From NCBI GenBank assembly GCA_035236585.1, contig CP141127.1, forward strand, positions 72,583,495 to 72,647,494: 64,000 bases of DNA, read 5' to 3'. The notes under the pieces are model-generated. The model was not told the origin of the DNA. It made no database searches and saw only the letters and a program-made list of their open reading frames with translations. Position numbers and translations under genes: made by a program. The DNA is from Warburgia ugandensis. Taxonomy: Eukaryota; Streptophyta; Magnoliopsida; Canellales; Canellaceae. Positions 1 through 12,612 of this stretch are shown one piece after another; positions within the stretch are counted from its first letter, which is position 1; every line of letters starts with the position of its first letter.

Positions 1-530
1 ACTACAAATTTTATCTATCGAATACATCCACTACATGCACTGATTAATGCTATAGTAATCTGTATTTCCCAAAGTTTTCTTTGATTATGACTATTCTCTA
101 GTTTATTTTCATTATTATCATACTATTGTTATACAATAATTGTTATGCTTTTTTAAAGGTTAATACACACTGTCCAATTTAGAACTTAAACTATCAAAAA
201 CTAGCCAATGTAAATAGATCTTCTATCATATAATAAGATTCTAACATAGAGTTACTAATTTATATTCTCTATTCCAATTCTTTACTCTACGAAACACAAA
301 CTTCCCATAAAGATACACTTCCTTGCACTCATGCAAGGATCAAGGTTACATCTTTTCTTAAAATCTGTCAACCTTCATATGTGACATTTATTTCACAATC
401 ATCAACATTCCCCCATATGAGTTATCTTTATAACTCATATTTAGGTAATCATCTCACTCAATGCACTGAATGTGACTTTTGGTCTTGTTAGAGTGGTTAT
501 GATAGAGTAGACTATGCTTTGATACCAAAC
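1..530 (-). mobile_element. Leader part of a truncated Ty3/gypsy element (runs off the window)
   Basis: This is AT-rich DNA directly left of the primer binding site and long LTR. By position it should be the untranslated leader of a minus-strand LTR retrotransposon whose body lies left of the window. I see no gag-like reading frame in it. The assignment rests only on the primer site and LTR start to its right. Confidence 0.5.
516..527 (-). other. Primer binding site, initiator tRNA-Met type
   Basis: On the minus strand this reads as a near match to the 3' end of plant initiator tRNA-Met (TGGTATCAAAGC against TGGTATCAGAGC). It lies three bases from the LTR start TGTGAC at 531. This spacing shows that the LTR at 531 is a 5' LTR read on the minus strand. 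Confidence 0.7.
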
Positions 531-3500
531 TGTGACACCCACCCCCCAAGTTTAATACATCATATAAACATAATATTTTTCAATAGTCGGGATCCCTAAT
601 TTAAATTTTTTATTTTTAAAATCAACTAAAAATAAACCTTTCAATCGAAAAACACATGTTTCAAAACCCCTGGAGTCATACAACCCACAAAACCATAGAT
701 TTAATGGTGAAATGATCATCCCATTGCTATTGAAAATCAAACAGAGTCTTCTATGTGTGTTAGACCAACACATTTAAACCATACAATGCAACAAGTACAT
801 AATAATGACAATAAAACATAAAAACATAGTCTGGGAGACTCAGTCTCCAAACCCATCCATCCAGATTAGTTACATATTTCAATAAAACCATATACATCAA
901 TGGTAAAATACAAATCAAAAGAAAACAATGGCATTGCATAGGGTTTGTCCATACACAACCATCACATCCAACACGGATATGTCCTTCCATCAAAGTCATA
1001 TAAGTGTAATTCATATATATACACATATATAGTCTATCTACAATGTTCAAAAGTAAAGTCTAACAAAAAACATAGATGGTTGAGATGTCCTCCGAATGCT
1101 GCTAAAAGTTGTCAATGCCCTCACTTGCTCTGAGCTATATATCTTTTATACTGCCTCTCTTAATATCTGAGGCATTGCAAAGCTATGCTTGGGTAACTAA
1201 TGACAATACTAATAAATTCTAGAACATATAATGTATAATGATAGTTTAAATATCAAAACTTAGGGCACAGAAACAACTTTCTTATGGAAAACAGCCATAA
1301 TATGATCTCAATAATGAGAGAAATAGTGATAAAGCAAAGCATCAATTGCATGCAAAACCAACCTAATCACATACAATAACCAAGCCATCAAAGCTCATAA
1401 AACTGATGAAGACATGCAAAATATCAAATTAACGCAACTCATGGCACATGTTTATCTAAAGACATGCCAAACAACTGAGCTTCTAAGGCTCATAAGTATA
1501 TTAAACCATATCAAAGCATAGCGTAAAAGGCTCCAAGAATATATCAATGAATATGCATGTCATCAACAAGGGAACACTCACACATGGGTCCCAAGAGTTA
1601 AAAATCACATATGTACAAAGTGTCAAAAGCACAAGGAATATCTCAATGAATATGCACATCTTCAACAAGGCTCATGAACATACCAATACAAAATTTTAAA
1701 ACTCAAGAATATCTCAATATAAATATGTATATCATTGATGCAAGGCGCCCAAACATGTAGATCCCATGAGTGTACCACACACTCATACATTAGGTCATGA
1801 GTACTCTTACTAATCCTCCGGGCTTCGTCACACTATGGGTACATACGAATATGTTTATCATGGTTTGATCACAATATTGCATGAAAACATAGAATAACCA
1901 TATGGACCACCGCGCTGCAGTGGTAACCAACTCCTGGGTTTACCAACTGATGCTCCCCATTGACACCAAAATGGGAGTCTAAGCTTCCATTCCGCATGAG
2001 CGAGGATCGAAACCATAGTGTCGACTACCCATGATACCACCCTCTATGATGTTTATCGATCTATGAGGTAGGTATCTATCATCTCACAATGTGAGAGGGT
2101 GATGACTAGCCCAAATCCCTCCTAGCATAATGTACATCAAGTAGAAACACCTATCATAATCCACAAAATCTTAAAAATCACAAGACATCTCATGATAAAA
2201 AAAAATGGATATAAAATCCTCTAATAAAATAATAAAAACTAGAACCACTTGTGGCTTACCATCCCAAGGACACTAACCCTCATAATAAGGGTAACCTCTC
2301 AAAGACTAGCCATCTACCCAACACCACCAAATCCATGAAAAATAAGTGATAAAAATAGGGTATCCGCATGTAGTATCACTATTGCTCATAAAATAAGACT
2401 GAATTAAAGTCACATCATGCATTCGTAGAAAAATGATAATAAATGAAATCATTTGTATGTGCATCACTCACAAATGAAATCTGCATCCCAACAGGAATCA
2501 TGATATAATAATACACACATGGCATTCATTTATAAATATTGAACATATGCAATGAATAACTATGATTTCAAAACAAAAACAATGCCCATTATTAATTATC
2601 ATCGCCTACCTCAGATGAAGAACCACTCATCTATACTTCACAGGTCACACTCAGACTCTACTCTAGGGTTAGTTTGCATCAATCTCACTACCTGGATAAA
2701 CATGGCATCCAAGTCTAATTTAGAATACAAGTTATTCATCTAAGTTGGATTCTTAGTTGTAAAATAAAGATTATGTTTCTATATCCTAATTATCTTTCAA
2801 CATAATCCAAGGGTTCACAACCATGGAATTTCAAGCTAAGCCCACCTAGGTCAGTTGATAATCTAGATCACACCACACCAGGCACACTATTGACTACCAA
2901 ATTCATTTCTTACTCTAATTATAATGTATTTCAAAGTTATCATACTCATAATGGATTAATTCTACGTAATTTCTCATCTAACCAACTAATTAGGTATTTT
3001 ATATGTAAAGCATACTTAACTTTAGCTAATTACTACCAAAATCAAGGAAATTAAGTGATTAGGATGAGGATCTTACTTTGTGTGTATCAATCTGAATGAT
3101 ATCCAGCTATCTGTGTTACTGGATCATCAACCAATGCCTCCAATATGCTTAATTCGTACTATCCACAATGATCTATGGACAATTCTCCACCTGATTGTTC
3201 TATATTAAAGGATAGTAAATCGTGTCAAATTATCCTAAAAAGTTAGTTGAACGGTGTGGATAATGGATTGGGATCCAATTTCATACCTATATATCTCGAT
3301 TGATCTAAGGTGTTGATCACAATCTATAAATCACAGCAATAATGCTCCTAATCAAGGATCTCTCATATGGATCTTGATCTACCCATCATGAGGATGATAA
3401 TGAACTGTTCAGATTATCAAACAATGTAAGATTGGTCATGGATTAGACAATCTATGATCAGGTTAGATTAAAGTCTTAATTGATCATTGATCTATGATTG

Positions 3501-4870
3501 TGTGTCAGATTAAGGGTCAGATCAGTCATAGATCAAGTCTCTGATGATGGATCTGATGTTTAGATTTGAAATCACACATTGGATCTATGAAGATTTGCAC
3601 AAATCTAATGTCGAAGAAGGGTCAATGGCATAGGGTGGTGCCAGAATGGGTCCCACCTATGCAAAATAGATTGAAAGAAAGAGTGGGGAGCAATGGTGGC
3701 CGGTGATGGCTGACGGTGGTTGTTGCTTCAATCACTACTCAAACCTAATAGGGAAGAGGAAAAGATGGAGAGGCAAGGGGGAAGGTTTCCTGGCATGCCA
3801 CCTTGCTCTGGCAGGCACTTAAGCTTACCTATGTAGGGGGCAAGGAAGGCTAGTGGACAGGAAGAATAGGGGTTACAAAATAGGGCATGTGTAGTTGGCC
3901 TGAACACATAGGCATGTTGATTCAACTACTCTAGAATGAAAACAGACAAGCGAGGAGAGAGAAAAGGGATTTAGCACAGCCGATCAGTCTAGTAGCTCAT
4001 AGCTAGCTACACATGAGCAAAAGGAAATGGGGAAATAAAGAACAAGGACTAACTAGGCTAGAAGGGGAAAACAGAGAGGGGAGGAGTTACAACCAACATT
4101 GCTAGAGAAGAAAGAGATGCAGAGGGGGAATAAGGGCTTCTTAGACCTAATCTATTGGCTTACAAGAGGGTCCGACCATCCCTGAGAAAGAGGGATATGC
4201 AGGGGAAATGGATGAGTGTCAGTGCCAAAGAATTTCGACATGGGGATCAAACAGAGTGAATCTCACCAATAGGAATATGATCGAAAGGCATGTCGATGTC
4301 TGAGATTTGGGTTGTCTGGGTCTTAGTTAACACCGAAGAAGGAAGGGAAGGAGAAGTTATAGGTGGGCACTACGGGTTGTGACAATGAACAAAGGAGAGG
4401 TCACTAGTGGGCTATCTAATGGAGCAAAGGGGGCGAGCGTGTTGCATGTTCCCATTTCTAGCATCCCCTGTTTGATGCATTTTAGGTCATCACCTAACAT
4501 GGCAAGCAGCGAGATGTGTGGTGGGTTAACCTGCTATGTGTCAAGTCTGCCCCACATGTGGTGTGCCCTTCATCAGGGTGGCATCCAAACACATTTAGGG
4601 ATGCTGTTATCAATTTAGGCCTCCTCTTAAATTAGTAAAAAATTTTGGTTTTTCCATCCTGATCTCTATTTCACTCAAAGTTAGTATTGTTGGAATCATG
4701 TTAATGCGTACATTTTACTTTTGGTTATTTCAAGTAAAAATTTTAACTTTCCAAAAGAGTCACATCCATGGAATTCAATTTTTTTTATAAAATTTAATTT
4801 TTTATTTTCATTTTAGTTAAAAATGTAATATAAATACATATAAAATGACTCAAATTTGAGGGTTATTATA
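531..4870 (-). mobile_element. Long Ty3/gypsy 5' LTR (about 4.3 kb)
   Basis: It starts TGTGACACCC at 531, beside a tRNA-Met primer site. It ends in a GGTTATTATA string that matches the end of the other long LTRs here, for example GGATCATTATA at 35184. The length of 4,340 bp agrees with the 4,188 bp of the related LTR at 22518-35184 once its insertion is removed. At about 1780-2110 it holds the GC-richer block found in all the long LTRs of the window. The right end is set only by homology, because the matching target duplication would lie outside the window. The short ORFs inside it look spurious. Confidence 0.65.
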
Positions 4871-5469
4871 ATGGATGGACTTGATCATTTCTAGGTTTCA
4901 TATAACTTTCAAATTCAATGAACTACTAGAATTTTAAAGATAATACTTTAACAATTCTGGTAATTTTCCAAATTTAAGAGTTTGTGGGATCAAATTTAAA
5001 TTAAACATTCTAGAAAAAAAGTTGGAACACATTTATAACCCCTCAAAAAAATGAATGGCTCTAAAACTCACTTAAGTTATAAGTTTCCACTGAATTTCTT
5101 TAAGGCCTCTAAGTTATAACTAATTGTCATTTTAGATTATGTATATGCTACTATGTGTACAGATGTGGTCTGAGACTTACTTTCATAGAATACTTTAGAA
5201 AATGAGTAAAATAATAAAGTAATTATATGTAATTCCATTAATAAGATAAAGTTATCTAGACTATACTTTAAAAAATCCAATTCTCATTATAGTGTAGGAA
5301 TTGACCTAAAAATTAAAAAATAAGGAAAATCAACTAAAAAATAGAATCTTCTAGAACGTCAACCTAAAAGAAACATTTTCCCTAACATTTAAAAAGTAGG
5401 ATGATGATAATGAAATGGGAGATGAAAAAATAAAAAGTTCTAAAAAACAATGGAACAGAAACATTACAG
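4871..5469. other. AT-rich intergenic stretch, nothing recognised
   Basis: About 600 bp of AT-rich DNA between the LTR end and the last recognisable reverse-transcriptase residues of the next element. It may be decayed 3' pol (RNase H or integrase) of that element, but I see no motif that proves it. Confidence 0.4.
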
Positions 5470-5479
5470 ATAGAAATGG

Positions 5480-6200
5480 TAGAGAAGATTAGAACCCACT
5501 CAATCCTATTAAACAGGATATATCCTTGGGTCCATATGAAAATGTAATGGCACTGTACCTAGTGCAACACTAAAATTTTCTCCTTAAAACTAGAGAATTC
5601 ATCCATGAAGACCTCTAAAATTTGCTCTACCATATCATTGAAGATACTTAACATGCATCTGTGGAATGTAGCAAGAACATTATATAGTCCAAATAGAATT
5701 ATTTTGCAAGTAAAAGTGCTATCACTTATATCCAAACATGCATCCATGAAGATCTCATTTTGCAAGCAAAGGTGTTCTTTTTTCTTCGAGTGTAATTTCT
5801 ATCTAGTTATATCCAAAATAACCATCTAAAAATATTAAAATTGATGTCATGCAACCCTTTCTAATATTTGATCAACAAAGGGCAAAGAAAAATGTTTTTT
5901 CTTTGGTACTACTTGTGTATGAATCACTCATTTGCTATCACTTATGGCATAAATGATCCCCACATCAAGCAACTTAAGGACTTCTATTTAAACCACATTC
6001 TTTATATTACAATTTAACCTTCCCTATAAGTGATGACACGATTTAGCATCATCCTCTGAAGTGCACCTTTATGTTTCTTGAGGATTTTGAGCAATTATTT
6101 CTCGTGAGATGGTTTCAAATGAGAGACAATTATGACAGAAAAAGTTTCTTCCTCTCCTAAGGAGGCATATTTGAGTTTAGAAGGTAGAGGTTTCAAATCA
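5480..6200 (-). pseudogene. Gypsy reverse transcriptase fragment (Tat/Athila type)
   Basis: Minus-strand fragments in several frames line up in the order expected of plant gypsy reverse transcriptase. First comes a KLKYASLGEEETFSVII-like linker near 6190-6130, then a stretch resembling ..LLDVGIIYAISDSKWV.. near 5990-5930, then FLDGYFGYNxIEITLEE near 5830-5780, and finally ILFGLYNVLATFHRCMLSIF followed by VFMDEFSSF near 5700-5590. The last segment matches the family's GLCNAPATFQRCM..VFMDDF core, with the second catalytic Asp changed to Glu (MDE instead of MDD). Stops and frame changes between the blocks show it is dead. It would have copied the element's RNA into DNA. Confidence 0.75.
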
Positions 6201-6659
6201 TCTTAGGAAATTTTATAGAGGATGGGATTGGAGTGGACTTCATCAGTGGAAGTTCCTCAAAATGAGGTTTCCATCTTTTTGTGTTCATAGGGGGCATAGA
6301 ATCAAGGAGAGCATTAACTTCATCTATTATTTGTCTTCATTAAACTCATTGAAGTGACCAAACAGGCCTCATGTGGAAGAGGTTATGAAATGATCTTGTA
6401 CAACTAAATTTATCATGTTGACATAGTGCAAATCATCAGAGATTTCTCCTAATTACTTGCAAATGTCAAAAATGTTCAGTTTTAATGTTATATTTCCAAA
6501 TGAAAGCTTCATGACACCATTTTTGTAGTTTATTAAGGCATTGGACATAGCCAAAATGGACATCCAAGGATGATGTGGATTTCCTTTTACTCATTCAGAA
6601 CTAGTTGTGTATCCAAAACTAAAAAGTTGACTGGAAAAAAAAAAAAAAAAGAATTATTC

Positions 6660-6830
6660 TATTTGGACTAGCACATCTTCTACTATGCACCTCCATATTA
6701 CCACTGATCTATCAACTAACTAGAATGTAGTAGATTTTGTCTTGAGATCTCCTAGTCTTAGCTAATTATAGATTGTATATGGTAACAAATTAACACTAGA
6801 TCCTAAATCTAAGTGGGCTTGGTTAATATT
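6660..6830 (-). pseudogene. Gypsy aspartic protease fragment
   Basis: The minus strand reads HLDLGSSVNLLPYTIYN, then a stop, then LRLGDLKTKSTTF, and after another stop LVDRSVVIWRCIVEDVLVQ. This is the pattern of the retropepsin-like protease of plant Tat/Athila elements (DLGASVNLLP...L.LADRS...G..EDVLV). The catalytic Asp in DLG is kept. In-frame stops make it non-functional. It lies between the gag array and the reverse transcriptase, as expected in a gag-protease-RT polyprotein. Confidence 0.75.
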
Positions 6831-7296
6831 GTGGTTTCGATGATGCAAGTGAGAGCAGGGCAACCTAGACCCTTGTATTTTTGGGGGGTATGGTGTTGAA
6901 GAATTGTAGTAACTTGTTTAGTCACAACTGCCTTCTTTTCCACAATCAGTTTTCCGCTTGATTATGCATAGATCCTTTAAAATTTTGGCATATGATGGGA
7001 TTTGTTTTATTGCATATAAGATTAGTATGTTGATTTTGACTTGCTTAAATATCTCTATAATCTCATCATTAGTGATACTCTTTATGACTTGATGCAAACA
7101 TTGAGGGAATGGAGTAGGATGGGACATGATTCAATAGGTGGAGTTGGGACCTTCTCTTTAGATTTTTCTTTATCTTTAATGGGTCTTCCACCTGATCAGT
7201 CTTTGGTGGATCATCATTCTCACTTCATTTAGCACTCCAAAGAATGGTAATAGCCTTAGTTTGTTCCATGGTTAAGCTTAAAGATGTGCTAGATGC

Positions 7297-10200
7297 ATTA
7301 TTGCTAACCTCATACCCTTAGGTTTTGCTTGTAATTAAGGTGGAAACTTTCCCTTTTCCATAGTTTACATCCTTGGGCTTTTCATATTAAAATTTCATTC
7401 ATGGATTATGTCGCTTGTTTTAAATGGATTTCCAATTGAGAAGCTTTCCTCTACAAGCCATTTTAGTGGGGGCAAGTAAGGTTCAGGAGCAGGAGGTTGG
7501 TATTGGTATGGGGCGGCAGTAGGGTGCCATTGATTTTATTGGTGAGGCTGGTGTGGACTGGGTTGTGAGACATTAGGAGTGGGTTGATTTCTCTAACTAA
7601 AATTTGGATGGTTTCTCAATTGGGATTATATGTCTCAGATTATGTGGAGAAAGGTCTTTTATATGCATTCAGGACATTAACCTAATCATGAAGTACCTCT
7701 TAGAATGCTTGAATGGTGGGATAATCTAAAGTAGGACATGTGGTACTTTCACAAATGCTTTACACATGTTTGACCTTTATGGACGTGATGTTCACATTTC
7801 CATGGCCTCTACTTTTTAGGCTAGGGATGCAACTTTAGCATTAATCTCATCTTTCTCAGATAAGGCATAAAGGACTTCCCTAGCATGGGTGGTGGGCTTG
7901 GGCCTATATGGATGTTCAACTCTTTCTAAGTTAGCTCAGGTTTGTACTCTCAATAAGCCATTCTAAATACGCCACCTCTTCTAATTGTTAATCCAGGAAG
8001 TTTTCAATGCACATCATCTCTACGAACTAGCACATGTCAAAATTAAACCCATCCTAGAAGATACTAATGATACATCATGGTTTAAAGCTATGTTATGGGT
8101 GTTCATCTAAATAAAGTTCATTGTCTTTTGGAGCAGTGATTTGCTTTATGTGCAGGGGAAAAAAATTCCAAGAATTATTGGTAACCACATGCACACCATT
8201 AGGTTTTGCTTGGGATTAAGGTGGAAACTTTCCTTTTTCTATAGTTTACATCATTGGGCTCATCATATTTACATTTCACTCATGGATTATGTGGCTTGTT
8301 TTAAATGGATTTCCAATTGAGAAGTTTTCCTCTATAAGCCTTCTCAATGGGGGCAAGTAAGGTTTCGGAGTAGGATGTTGGTGTTGGTGTTGGTGTTGGT
8401 ATGGGGCGGGAGTAGGGTGTCCTTGATTTTGTTGGTGAAGCAGGTATGGGCTCAGTTGTGAGACATTGGGAGTTGGTCAATTTCTCTAACTAAAATTTGG
8501 ATGCTTTTGCAGTTGGGATTATATGTCTCAGAGTATGTGGAGAAAGGTCTTTTATATGCATTCAGGGCAGTAACCTGATCATGAAGTACCTCTTAGAAGG
8601 TTAGAATGGTGGGATATTCTAAAGCAGGATATGTGGTACTTTCACAAATTCTATACACTTGTTCAACCTTTTTGAATGTGATGTCGTCATTTTCATGGCC
8701 TCTACTTTTCAAACTAGGGCTACTACTTTAGCATTAAGTTCATCTTTCTATCACATGGCATAAATGCCTTCCTAGGCATAGGTGGTGGGCTTGGTCCTAT
8801 ATGGATGTTCAAGTCTTTCTAAGTTAGCTCAGGCTTGTACTCTCAGTAAGCCATTCTAAATACTCCACCTCTTCTAATTGTTGATCTAGGAAGTTTCCAA
8901 TTCACATCATCTCTACGAACTAGCACATGTCAAAATTAAACCCGTCATAGAAGAAAGTGATGATGCACCATGGTTCATAAGTATGATATGGGTGTCCTTC
9001 TACATAAAGTTCATTACCTTTTGGAGGAGTGATTTGTTTTATGTGTAGGAAAAAAATTTCCAAGAATTAGTGCTAACCTCATGCACACCCTTAGGTTTTG
9101 CTTGTGATTAAGGTGGAACCTTTCCTTTTTCAATAGTTTACATCATTGGGCTCATCATATTTTCAATTTCTTCATGGATTATGTGGTTTGTTTTAATTGG
9201 ATTTCCAATTGAGAAGTTTTCCTCTACAAGCCTTTTCAGTGGGGGCAAGTAAGGTTCAGGAGCAGGAGGTTGGTGTTGGTGTTGGTGTTGGTGTTGGTAT
9301 GGGGTGGGAGCAGGGTGTCCTTGATTTTGTTGGTGAGGCGGGTATGGGCTGGGTTGTGAGACGTTGGGAGTGGGTTGATTTCTCTAACTAAAATTTGGAT
9401 GGTTTCTTAGTTGGGATTATATGTCTCAGAGTATGTAGAGAAAGGTGTTTTATATGCATTCAGGACACTAACCTGATCATGAAGTACCTCTTAGAATGCT
9501 TGAATGGTGGGATATTCTAAAGTAGGACACGTGGTACTTTCACAAGTGCTTTACACATGTTTGACCTTTTTGGATGTGATGTTATCATTTCCATGGCCTC
9601 TACTTTTTAGGCTAGGGATGCTACTTTAGCATTAAGTTCATCTTTCTCAGACAAAGCATAAAGGCGTTCCCTAGCATGGGAGGTGGGCTTGGGCCTGTAT
9701 GCATGTTCAGCTCTTTCTAAGTTAGCTCAGGTTTGTACTCTCATTAAGCCATTATAAATACTCCACCTCTTCTAATTGTTCATCTAAGAAGTTTTCAATG
9801 CACATCATCTCTACGAACTAACGCATGTTAAAATTAAACCCCTCATAGAAGATATTGATGATACATCATGGTTCAAAACTATGATATGGGTGTCCATATA
9901 AATAAAGTTCATTATGTTTTGGAGCAATGATTTGTTTTATGTGCAGGGGAAAAACTATCCAAGAATTATTGGTAACCACATTCACACTGTTAGGTTTTGC
10001 TCAGTATTAAGGTGAAAACTTTCCTTTTTCTATAGTTTACATCATTGGACTCATCATATTTACATTTCACTCATAGATTATGTGGCTTGTTTAAAATGGA
10101 TTTCCAATTGAGAAGTTTTCCTCTACAAGCCTTTTCAATGTGGGCACGTAAGGTTTTGGAGTAGGAGCTTGGTGTTGGTATGGGGTAGGAGCAGGGTGTC

Positions 10201-12612
10201 CTTGATATTGTTGGTGAGGCAAGTATGGTCTCAGTGTTGAGACATTTGGAGTGGGTCAATTTCTCTAACTAAAATTTGGATGCTTTCGCAGTTGGGATTA
10301 TATGTCTCAGAGTATGTGGAGAAAGATCTTTTATATGCATTCAGGGCATTAGCCTTATCATGAAGTACCTCTTAGAACACTGGAATGGTAGGATATTCTG
10401 GGGTAGGATATGTGGTACTGTCACAAATTCTATACACTTGTTTGACCTTTTTGAATGTGAAGTTCTCATATCCATGGCCTCTACTTTTCAAGCTAGGGAT
10501 GCTACATTAGCATTATGTTTGTCTTTCTATGACATGGCATAAATGCTTTCCTTGGCATAGGTGGTGGGCTTGGGCCTATATGGATGTTGAACTCTTTCTA
10601 AGTTGTTTCAGGTTTGTACTCTCTGTAAGCCATTCTAAATACTCCACCTCTTCTAATTCTTAATCCAGGAAGTTTTCAATGCACATCATCTCTACGAACT
10701 AGCGTATGTCAAAATGAAAACCCCTCCTAGAAGATACTAATGATACATCATGGTTCAAAGATATGATATGGGTGTCCATTTAAATAAAGTTCATTATCTT
10801 TTGGAGCAGTGACTTGTTTTATGTGTAGGGGAAAAAAATTTCCAAGATTTATTGCTAACCACATGCACACCGTTAGGTTTTGCTTGGGATTAAGGTGGAA
10901 ACTTTCCTATTCCTATAGTTTACATCATTGGGCTCATCATATTTACATTTCACTCATGGATTATGTGGCTTGTTTTAAATGGATTTCCAATTGAGAATTT
11001 TTCCTCAACAAGCCTTTCCGATGGGGGCAAGTAAGGTTTCGGAGCAGGATGTTGGTGTTGGTATGGGGTGGGAGCAAGGTGTCCTTGATTTTTATTAGTG
11101 AGGCAGGTATGGGCTCAGTTGTGAGACGTTGGGAGTGGGTTGATTTCTCTAACTAAAATTTGGATGGTTTCTCAGTTGGGATTATATGTCTCAAAGAATG
11201 TGGAGAGGGGTCTTTTATATGCATTCAAGGCATTAACCTAATCACAAAGTACATCTTAAAATGCTTGAATGGTGGGATATTCTAAAGTAGGATATGTGGT
11301 ACTTTCACAAATGCTATACACTTGTTTGACCTTTTTGGATGTGATGTTATCATTTCCATGGCCTCTACTTTTCAGGCTAGGGATGCTACTTTAGCATTAA
11401 GTTCATCTTTCTCAGCCATGCCATAAATGCCTTCCCTTGCAAGAGTGGTGAGCTTGGGCTATATGGATGTTTAACTCTTTCTACATTAGCTCAATTTTGT
11501 ACTCTTACTAAGCCATTCTAAATACTCCACCTCTTCTAATTGTTGATCCAGGAAGTTTTCATTGCACATCATCTCTACGATCTAGCACATGTCAAAATTA
11601 AACCCCTCCAAGAAGAAGCTGATGATGCACCATAGTTCAAAGTTATGATATGGGTGTCCTTCTAGATAAAGTTCATTATCTTTTAGAGAAGTGACTTGTT
11701 TTACATGTAGGGAAAAAATTTCCATGAATTATTGCTAACCACATGCACACCGTTAGGTTTTGCTTGGGATTAAGGTGGAAACTTTCCTTTTTCCATAGTT
11801 TACATCATTGGGCTCATCATATTTAGATTTCACTCATGGATTATGTGGCTTATTTTAAATGGATTTCCAATTGAGAAGTTTTCCTCTACAAGCCCTTTCA
11901 ATGGGGGCAAGTAAGGTTCAAGAGCAAGAGGTTGGTGTTGGTATGGGGTGGGAGCAGGGCGTCCTTGATTTTGTTGGTGAGGCGGGTATGGGCTGGGTTA
12001 TGAGACATTGGGAGTGGGTCGATTTCTCTAACTAAAATTTGGATGGTTTCTCAGATGGGATTATATGTCTCAGAGTATGTGGAGAAAGATCTTTTATATG
12101 CATTCAGGGCATTAGCCTTATCATGAAGTACCTCTTAGAACACTGGAATGGTAGGATATTCTGGGGTAGGATATGTGGTACTGTCACAAATTCTATACAC
12201 TTGTTTAACCTTTTTGAATGTGATGTTCTCATTTCCATGGCCTCTACTTTTCAAGCTAGGGATGCTACTTTATCATTAAGTTCATGTTTCTCAGACATGG
12301 CATAAATGCCTTCCTTGGCATATGTGGAGGGCTTGGGCCTATATGGACGTTCAACACTTTGTAAGTTAGCTCAGGTTTGTCCTCTCTGTAAGCCATTCTA
12401 AATGCTCCACCTCTTGTAATTGTTGATCCAGGAAGCTTCCATTGCACATCATCTCTACAAACTGGCACATGTCAAAATTAAACCCCTCATAGAAGAAACT
12501 GATGATGCACCATGGTTCATAAGTATGATATGGGTGTCCTTCTGCATAAAGTTCATTACCTTTTGGAGGAGTGATTTGTTTTATGTGTAGGGAAATTTTT
12601 TTTCAAGAATTC
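7297..12612 (-). repeat. Six-unit tandem array of a ~0.89 kb gag segment
   Basis: The landmark GGTTTTGCTT occurs at 7321, 8202, 9094 and again at equivalent points near 9993, 10876 and 11756, giving periods of about 880-900 bp. On the minus strand each unit encodes the same pieces of Tat/Athila gag: FYEGFNFDMCQFVEMMC, a region resembling DELNAKVASLARKVEAME, a decayed zinc-knuckle-like YRICDSTTYPTPEY, then VLHDQVNALNAYKRPFS, SETYNPN, RNHPNFS and a Gln/His-rich tail. A normal gag has this segment once. The units differ by scattered substitutions and by the number of TTGGTG hexamers. All share the same reading-frame defects. The array replaces the region between gag N-terminus and protease. Confidence 0.85.
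9269..9298. repeat. Hexanucleotide (GTTGGT)n repeat coding for Gln-His on the minus strand
   Basis: Five perfect hexamers in the third gag unit. The equivalent place in the other units has fewer copies (about one in unit 1, four in unit 2, two in units 4-6). On the minus strand it encodes alternating Gln and His in the gag tail. Confidence 0.8.

Noticed and set aside
7297-12612. CRISPR or bacterial repeat array
   Set aside because: Units are ~890 bp with gag coding content and no short repeat-spacer structure; the context is a plant nuclear genome.
7297-12612. Strict A-B higher-order repeat in the gag array
   Set aside because: Odd and even units group in the middle of the unit, but units 1, 3, 4 and 2, 5, 6 group at the other end, so a simple dimer model fails.
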